Of a DNA stretch of 64,000 nucleotides, positions 57,869 through 64,000 are shown piece by piece (position 1 is the first letter of the stretch; each line of letters opens with the position of its first letter). Origin of the DNA: Diphasiastrum complanatum (lineage: Eukaryota > Streptophyta > Lycopodiopsida > Lycopodiales > Lycopodiaceae); assembly GCA_029204225.1 (NCBI GenBank), contig CM055108.1, positions 5,889,599-5,953,598 on the forward strand, written 5' to 3'. The translations under genes were made by a program, and so were the position numbers. The notes below the pieces were generated by a model. The model was given only the letters and a program-made list of their open reading frames with translations. It ran no database searches and had not been told where the DNA came from.

Positions 57869-58536
57869 TGTTAGAATTTAGCAATTTTCACATGGTTTTT
57901 GATGAATATTAGACATCTATGTGGATCCACACATGTGAGGACCTGTCCACACGTGTGAAATGACACTTTTAATATTCAGATATATTTTGATTAGCTTTTA
58001 TTTGAGTCTAATATGACATCTCCTAAATTATAAGACTTAGGTCCTAGATTGTAGGAATCCAGAAGGTCAACCCAAACCACCAATGGATGATGTGGCAAAC
58101 TTGATAGATCTTATCCAAAGTGGATATGGATAAGTACAATGAGCTGTCCTACACGTGCTGGATGTAGCTTGGAGAGAGATTATGGTGAATTTGTACTTGA
58201 TCCATGATGGATCCATCATTGAGCTAATGATGAGAAATCTTGGTTTGTGAAGCTATCATTGTGTTTTGACTATCTTAAGCACTTTCTTTGTGGATGAATG
58301 CTTTGTAAATGATAAGTAAACTATTTCTCTGTTATCAGGCCGTATAGTAGTTGTACTTCACATGTGTGAAGCCATGGATCATCTTTTTTTATTGTTCTTG
58401 CTTGGAAACACAAAGATTGTCAAGTAGAAGCTAGATTTGGAAGCTAGTCTTGATATAGATCAAGATCCCAAGCTACCAATCACTCTTTGTGATCATTTGT
58501 AGATCAATTTCAGTCCATAAACTCTGAAATTTGACA
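57869..58536 (+). repeat. Copia 3' LTR
   Basis: It starts TGTTAGAATTTAG and probably ends TTTGACA, next to Gypsy integrase. CACATGTG or CACACGTG words occur near 57934, 57951, 58151 and 58362. Confidence 0.7.
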
Positions 58537-59645
58537 AAAGCTAGTGGCCTACTACATCCTTTAGATATTCCTATCGAAAAGTGGGAAAGTATATCTATGG
58601 ATTTTGTGGTCGGGCTTCCACGTATAGGGAAGGGCCGCAATTCGGTTTGGGTAATTGTTGACAGACTTCCAAAGTTTGCTCAATTTATCCCAACGAAAAC
58701 TACTATTAAAGCTTCAAAACTAGCTCAACTATTTGTTGAGAAGCTTTTTCAACTATACGGGCTGCCATGCGATATTGTCAGTGACCGTGACCCAAAATTC
58801 ACTAGGAATTTTTGGCAAACAGTATTTGAAAAGTTGGAAACAACTTTAAGTATGAGTTCTACAGATCATCTGAAATCAGACGGTCAAATGGAAAGGACCA
58901 ATCAGACGATGGAGGATATGCTTTGAGCATATGTGGGCCATCGATAGTCTGATTGTGAACAATGTCTTCCACTGGTGGAATTTGCATATACCAGTGCAAA
59001 ACATTCAACGACCAGATTCAGCCCTTTCATGCTTATGTATGGTTTTCAACCTCGATCACCAATTAGTGTTGGCATGAAAAACCTACGGGTGCAAGCCGCA
59101 GTTGATTTCCTTGCGGATATGCAAGGAATGTTATAGGTGGCTAAAGATAGCATAAGAAATGCCCAAGATAGGTCAAGGCATCTATCTCGGAAGTATAAGG
59201 TATTCATGGTCAACGACTGGGTGTTTTTGAGAGTCCCTAGTCACTCTAGGGGCTTGAAAAGTATTAAGTGTGCAAAGTTGACGCCTAGGTATTGCGGTCC
59301 TTTTAAGGTTATGCAAGTGATAAACAAGGTCTCATACAAACTAGACCTTCCAGCTAACATTGGAATTCATCATGTTTTCCATGTTAGTAAGTTGAAACCC
59401 TCGTTGGGGGTTGGGGAGACCCTGGTCCCTGTGGAAGATCTAGTGGAACTTCTTCGTGATGAGTCCGTGAGTGGACCACCTGAACTCGAGGTGATTGTTA
59501 ATAGCCGGCAGAGGACTCTACGGAGTAGAGTACTTCGGGAATTTTTAGTCAAGTGGAGGGAAAAATCAGAAGAGGAGGATGCCTGGGAAAAGGAGGCTGA
59601 TCTCCAGAAGAATTTTTTAAATTTTTACCTACAAGGAAAAATTTA
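58537..59645 (+). pseudogene. Outer Gypsy: integrase core and chromodomain
   Basis: Integrase core with the first Asp ([14 protein letters not shown]), the second Asp (DIVSDRDPKFT) and the Glu (GQMERTNQTMEDM). A TGA follows at about 58925. The next frame has KLTPRYCGPFKV, the GPY/F motif, and HHVFHVSKLKPS. It ends with a chromodomain-like module (LREFLVKWREKSEEEDAWEK). The chromodomain places the element among chromoviruses; such domains direct integration to particular chromatin. Confidence 0.87.
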
Positions 59646-59932
59646 AGTTTAGGGGGACTATTTTTGCTTGACTATTTTTCTAAACCTCGAGCCTCAACTT
59701 TGAACCATATCACTTTAATGGTCTAGGACCAAAGTATACATGCACAACTTGGGCATTTGGACCTAGTAGGAGAGCGCACTTCCAATGGGTCCAATAAGTT
59801 CCCAACTTCCACAAGAAGGCATTCAAAGAGTCATAGGTTGTAATAGATCCTAACACCACAGTAGGGCAAACACTAACTGATCCACCCAACCTTGCCTACT
59901 CCCTGATATAGAGTAAGCCCCTCCTAGCCCAG
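59646..59932 (+). other. 3' flank of outer Gypsy, probably partial LTR
   Basis: A purine tract (TTTAGGGGGA, 59649-59658) follows the stop codon. The adjoining DNA is probably the start of the outer element's 3' LTR, cut by the next element. Confidence 0.4.
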
Positions 59933-60196
59933 TGTGAGGACTGGTAGCATGCAACTGCCAAGTGTCGGCCATGTGGCACTGACGTGGCCGACTGCACGTC
60001 GGGACCCAACTGGGGGCCCTATCCTGCTGACAGGGTCCCTAGGCTGTGTTAGGCCCGCCATAGCTATGGACCGTGCTGGGGCACACTACTCACACTGTCT
60101 TGCCCTGTTGGTCATGTACGCTGGACACGACCCTGACTGTGGTATCTGACCTATCTGTGTTCTCTAGGGTTTGGCAGTGGTTACGAGCTCGTAACA
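59933..60196 (-). repeat. Probable 3' LTR of right-hand chromovirus
   Basis: On the minus strand it starts TGTTACGAGCTCGTAAC (60196). The left end is proposed at TGTGAGGACTGG (59933) from the TG...CA rule alone. It is GC-richer than its surroundings and contains an inverted pair GTCGGCCA / TGGCCGAC. Confidence 0.45.
60180..60195. repeat. 16-bp perfect palindrome at the LTR start
   Basis: GTTACGAGCTCGTAAC is its own reverse complement. It lies at the U3 end of the probable LTR, where integrase would bind. Confidence 0.9.
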
Positions 60197-60212
60197 CTCC
60201 CTCCCCCTTAAG
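60197..60212 (-). promoter_or_regulatory. Polypurine tract of right-hand chromovirus
   Basis: The minus strand reads CTTAAGGGGGAGGGAG directly before the LTR start TGTTACG; the pol stop codon lies within it. Confidence 0.8.
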
Positions 60213-63200
60213 AATCGTCTTGGTCCTCTAAGACAAAGTCTGGAAAAATCTTGCGAAGGACGCTGCCTCTTTCCCAAGTGGCATTCTCAATAGGCTGATC
60301 ATTCCACTTAACCAGATATTCTCGGTATAGAGTATGATGAGTCTGCGTCTCTCTACTATCAAGAATTTCCTCTGGTTCATGTGGAGGTTGTTGAGGATCC
60401 AATGGGAGAACTAGAACACTGTCCCCTACCAGATTATCTGATCTGGTTAAGGCTTTTCGTAACTGACTTACATGAAAAACTGGAAAAACCTTACTGCTGT
60501 GTGGGAGTTCTAGTTCATAGGTGACCTCGCCTAGTCTCCTACTGATGGTAAAGGGACCACAATACCTTGGAGACAACTTAGCACACACTCCTGATTTGAG
60601 GGTTTTAGAGTCAACTGGGACTCTCAAGTAGACTTTCTCACCAGTGGAGAACTGCACATCCCGTCTGTGTGGATCTGCATAATGCCTGGCTCGATCCTGG
60701 GATTGTCTAATGCTACGCTTAGCATGTTCTATCATCTGGTTTAGGTCTTCTAAAAAGTTTCTGGCTGCTTCAACTTTTTCTTGTTTAAACCCTACAGCTG
60801 TGGGTGAGCGTGGCTGAAAACCGTACATCAGCATAAATGGGCTGTATCCCGTAGCTGAATGTTTGGTACTGTTGTAAGCAAACTCTAATATCGAGAGATA
60901 CTCCTCCCAATTAGTCTGCCTCTTGCTGACGTATGCACGAAGCATATCCTCCAGCACTTGATTTACCCTTTCTGTTTGACCGTCCGTCTGTGGATGGTCG
61001 GTGGTACTCATATTAAGTTTAGTATGGAGATGATGGAATACTGCCTTCCAAAAATTTCCAGTAAACTTACTGTCCCGGTCGCTGACTATGCCGGAAGGTA
61101 GACCATACAATTTAAATAGCCCGTCTACAAACAACCTCGCTAACTCTGGAGCTCTAACGGTTGTTTTGGTCGGAATAAAATGAGCCATTTTGGTCAGACG
61201 GTCAACTGTGACCCATATAGCGTCATTACCCTTTTGGGTTTTAGGCAGGCCTACTATAAAATCCATGGAGATACTCTCCCATTTACCAGCTGGTATTTCT
61301 AAGGGATGCAACAACCCTCCTGCCTTTAAACGCTCTGCTTTATTTACTTGACATTTCTGGCAACTGGTTACATACTGGTGGACGTCCTTTTTCATACTGG
61401 GCCAGAAAAATTGCCTACGAAGAAGCTCATAGGTCTTCTGTATGCCTGGGTGTCCCGCGCTAGGATTGTCATGACATTCATATAGGACCTGCTGCCTATA
61501 ATCCTCTGAATTGGGGACACATACTCTATCTCTATAGAGCAAGTACTCATCCTGAATGGAATACTGTTTCCATTTGAATCCTTGAGTCAACTGACCCTCA
61601 ACCACTGGGGTTTGCTTGGGTAATACAGGCTCAGAATCCTCAACGTCATCTGACGACGTATACTCGGACTCATTATCATCCTCAACGGAAGCTGCCGTAT
61701 TCTTGGATGAACTGGCACCAGCCCCGGGAACTGGTTCTGGAGTCTGTCTGTTTTGGACTGAGTTCCAGATAATAGAGAAGAATGCATCATGCTGGCATTT
61801 CCCTCTCAAGGACTCGAGTAACTCATTACGAATCTGAGTAAAACTCAGCTCGTTTATCATAGGCATTCTCCTAAGGGCATCTGCTACTGTATTGAATTTT
61901 CCACGTCTATATCTGATAGACATGTCAAACTCTTGCATCAACTCTGCCCAACGAGCTTTCCGACCTCTAAGCTCAGGTTGATTGCAAAGGTATCTGAGAC
62001 TCTCATGGTCTGTCAGGACCTCAAAGTTGGCACCATACAAATAATGCCTCCAAGTCTTAAGGGCATGGACTATAGAAAAGAGTTCCTTTTCATAGGCACT
62101 ATGCCTAGTCTGTGCTGGCTCGAGTTTTTTACTCTCGAAGGCAACTGGTCGTCCACCCTGAGTTAGCACAGCACCTACTGCAAAGTCGCTAGCATCTGTT
62201 TCGACCACAAATGGCTGATTGGGGTCGACGACCTTTAAAACTGGTGCTGTAGCTAAGGCTGTTTTGAGAGCATCAAAGCTCTCCTGTTGTGCGGACTCCC
62301 AAATGAACTCCTTTCCCTTCCCTTTAAGGAGATTTGTCATAGGGACTGCTATCTGAGCATATTCCTTGACAAATCGTCTGTAATATCCCGCCAGACCAAG
62401 AAAGATTTGAAGTTCCAAAATATTCTGAGGTCTCAGCCAACTGAGTATGGCTTTAACTTTATTTGGGTCCATCTTAATCCCATTTGAAGAGATAATGTGA
62501 CCCAAATATGCTACTTCTTCGATGAAGAATTCACACTTGGATTGTTTAGCATAAAGCTTATGCTTTCTGAGCAGTCGAAACACCTTTCTGAGGTGTTTTA
62601 GATGCTCCTTCCTGGTTTTGCTGTAAACGAGGATGTCATCTAAAAATACGACAACAAATTTACCCAAGTATGGTCTGAGGACACTGTTCATCAAGGTCAT
62701 AAAGGTAGCTGGAGCATTTGTGAGCCCAAATGGCATCACCTTAAACTCATAATGACCGTGACGAGTCCTAAAAGCTGTTTTCGAGACATCTTCCGATTTT
62801 ATACGGACTTGATGATATCCCGATCTAAGGTCTATTTTACTGAAAAACTTAGCCCCGTCGAGTTGATCAAACAACTCGTCTGCCCGAGGCATAGGGTATT
62901 TATTCTTAATTGTGACTTTATTGAGGGCTCTATAATCTACGCAAAGACGCATAGACCCCTCCTTCTTTTTCACCAATAGGACTGGTGAGGCCCATGGTGA
63001 ACTACTGGTCTGAATTTGGCCTTTCCCAAGATAGTCTGTTAACTGCCTAGTTATTTCTTCATCCTCTGTTCGGCTGACCCGATACGGAGGTTTAGAAACA
63101 GGTGCTGTACCTGGTACTAGGTTTATTACATGATCTACCTCTCTGCTAGGTGGTAAACCATGTGGCAAATCTTCAGGAAAAACATCTTTAAATTTAGACA

Positions 63201-64000
63201 ATAAAGTTTCTAATTTACTGATTTTCTGCTGAATAGAACTGGAAATAGAAACTTCAGGAATAAACTGAAAGTCACATAAGAATACCTGATGGTCTTCGTC
63301 TCCGATTAGCTGATAGAGCTCTGAACTGCAGACCATAGGGCTGTTGGGAACATCATGCTCCCCATGCAACTGGATCTCTCGGCCTTTATACTGAAAGCTG
63401 AGGGTGTTCTCCTGATAGTTTCTGTGGAGGGAAGGTCCTAAACTGTAGAGCCAATCTCTCCCGAGAACAATGTCTGTTCGATCCAGGTGCATTATCTGAA
63501 AGTTTATTTGATCTTGGTACCCCTGAATACCAAGATTTAACTTACTTACCATAGTTTCCCATATTTTTTTATCTTCACCCTTAGCTAATGAAACTATGTA
63601 CCTATGCTGACTAGGTACTTCTGGTAGTTTAAGCTTTTTAACCAGGGTGTGGTTGATGAAATTATGGGTTGCCCCATCATCAACCATGACTCTTACTGAC
63701 TGGTTACCAACTTTCCCATGCATACGTACTAGGTCATGCGGCCCAAAGCTGAAGGGTCTCGCTAGCATTGCAGAGGTCAGCTGGCAACAGTGTTCATGAT
63801 CTTCATGATACACTTTGATCTCGGAAGCTGCCGAGTCACTGGGGAAACATACAGTCTGAACCAGATGAACTTGTTTTTTATCTTTCTTATCTTTTTTAGT
63901 GAAAGGCCCCTTGGGACACTGTCTGACTGTGTGTCCCTTGCCCATACACACAAAGCACAAACGTTCTTGTTTGGCTTTCTCAAAATCATCTGGTTTTAAG
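60208..64000 (-). CDS. Chromovirus gag-pol polyprotein, uninterrupted, N-terminus outside window
   Basis: One frame stays open from the window edge to 60208 (at least 1262 codons). Numbered from the Leu (TTG) codon at 63960, the domains are: zinc knuckle [14 protein letters not shown] (2-15); aspartic protease [11 protein letters not shown] (92-102); RT with [22 protein letters not shown] and the FLDD box; RNase H with [20 protein letters not shown] zinc region ending CQKCQ; integrase with [23 protein letters not shown] and [18 protein letters not shown] (RYCGPF); and a C-terminal chromodomain ([17 protein letters not shown]). All catalytic residues I can check are present. The frame has no stops, so this is a young, possibly active Gypsy. 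Capsid, 5' LTR and primer site lie beyond the window. Confidence 0.95.
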   Translation of the reverse strand, partial: LKPDDFEKAKQERLCFVCMGKGHTVRQCPKGPFTKKDKKDKKQVHLVQTVCFPSDSAASEIKVYHEDHEHCCQLTSAMLARPFSFGPHDLVRMHGKVGNQSVRVMVDDGATHNFINHTLVKKLKLPEVPSQHRYIVSLAKGEDKKIWETMVSKLNLGIQGYQDQINFQIMHLDRTDIVLGRDWLYSLGPSLHRNYQENTLSFQYKGREIQLHGEHDVPNSPMVCSSELYQLIGDEDHQVFLCDFQFIPEVSISSSIQQKISKLETLLSKFKDVFPEDLPHGLPPSREVDHVINLVPGTAPVSKPPYRVSRTEDEEITRQLTDYLGKGQIQTSSSPWASPVLLVKKKEGSMRLCVDYRALNKVTIKNKYPMPRADELFDQLDGAKFFSKIDLRSGYHQVRIKSEDVSKTAFRTRHGHYEFKVMPFGLTNAPATFMTLMNSVLRPYLGKFVVVFLDDILVYSKTRKEHLKHLRKVFRLLRKHKLYAKQSKCEFFIEEVAYLGHIISSNGIKMDPNKVKAILSWLRPQNILELQIFLGLAGYYRRFVKEYAQIAVPMTNLLKGKGKEFIWESAQQESFDALKTALATAPVLKVVDPNQPFVVETDASDFAVGAVLTQGGRPVAFESKKLEPAQTRHSAYEKELFSIVHALKTWRHYLYGANFEVLTDHESLRYLCNQPELRGRKARWAELMQEFDMSIRYRRGKFNTVADALRRMPMINELSFTQIRNELLESLRGKCQHDAFFSIIWNSVQNRQTPEPVPGAGASSSKNTAASVEDDNESEYTSSDDVEDSEPVLPKQTPVVEGQLTQGFKWKQYSIQDEYLLYRDRVCVPNSEDYRQQVLYECHDNPSAGHPGIQKTYELLRRQFFWPSMKKDVHQYVTSCQKCQVNKAERLKAGGLLHPLEIPAGKWESISMDFIVGLPKTQKGNDAIWVTVDRLTKMAHFIPTKTTVRAPELARLFVDGLFKLYGLPSGIVSDRDSKFTGNFWKAVFHHLHTKLNMSTTDHPQTDGQTERVNQVLEDMLRAYVSKRQTNWEEYLSILEFAYNSTKHSATGYSPFMLMYGFQPRSPTAVGFKQEKVEAARNFLEDLNQMIEHAKRSIRQSQDRARHYADPHRRDVQFSTGEKVYLRVPVDSKTLKSGVCAKLSPRYCGPFTISRRLGEVTYELELPHSSKVFPVFHVSQLRKALTRSDNLVGDSVLVLPLDPQQPPHEPEEILDSRETQTHHTLYREYLVKWNDQPIENATWERGSVLRKIFPDFVLEDQDDS

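Larger units (their letters stand above)
55746..58536 (+). mobile_element. 5'-truncated Copia element with 3' LTR, inside outer Gypsy
   Basis: It starts abruptly in the integrase C-terminal region (DASLPKSFWGEA), runs through RT and RNase H, and ends with a polypurine tract and one LTR. On the left it joins Gypsy integrase directly, and on the right Gypsy resumes at TKASGLLHPLD. About 40 residues of Gypsy integrase are missing at the junction, so the 5' half of the Copia and the adjacent Gypsy DNA were lost together. Confidence 0.82.

Overview
The window looks like nuclear DNA of a land plant, most probably a fern or another repeat-rich, early-diverging vascular plant. The evidence is a PLS-class pentatricopeptide (PPR) protein with near-identical repeats and a DYW tail, short GT-AG introns, Copia and Gypsy LTR retrotransposons with plant-type primer sites (initiator-Met and Asp tRNA), and very long GA/GT/AT microsatellites. 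No bacterial, phage or organellar gene block is visible. The fern assignment is inference from style.

Layout. 1-4687: decayed DNA with a Copia relic, a LINE zinc-finger relic and a perfect 48-bp-arm hairpin. 4688-10210: an unassigned low-stop region, then two truncated minus-strand Gypsy elements. 11181-14566: the only convincing host gene, a four-exon PPR gene whose second and third exons encode an OSB-type PDF motif and whose DYW domain is broken by frameshifts. 15041-17400: microsatellites, a BED zinc-finger relic and two tandem repeats. 19544-22426: a Copia element with both LTRs. 23541-25480: a relic of the large Gypsy family. 25681-30164: a composite Copia region. 30166-31510: a large foldback palindrome with an 18-bp minisatellite. 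31511-38675: an LRR gene scrap, Copia scraps and long microsatellites. 38733-41750: a phospholipase C exon followed by a degenerate ~360-bp tandem array. 41988-42440: a miniature LTR element.

42441-59932 is a nested retrotransposon stack. A plus-strand chromovirus-type Gypsy carries an 11.9-kb minus-strand Tat/Athila-like Gypsy (43162-55029) flanked by the 5-bp duplication GTTGC. That element in turn carries an 827-bp solo LTR (47955-48781) in its integrase, flanked by CAAAT/CAAAC. A 5'-truncated Copia (55746-58536) interrupts the outer element's integrase. To the right, a minus-strand chromovirus (59933 to the window end) has an uninterrupted pol frame and looks young.

The most unusual material is in the 11.9-kb Gypsy family. 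It has an extra coiled-coil ORF downstream of integrase, seen in two copies; a palindromic TGCGAGAGTT motif repeated in both its 5' leader and its 3' region; gag zinc knuckles with C-x2-C-x3-H-x4-C spacing; and LTRs that differ by a clean 156-bp inversion. The PDF-PPR gene fusion is the most unusual host feature.
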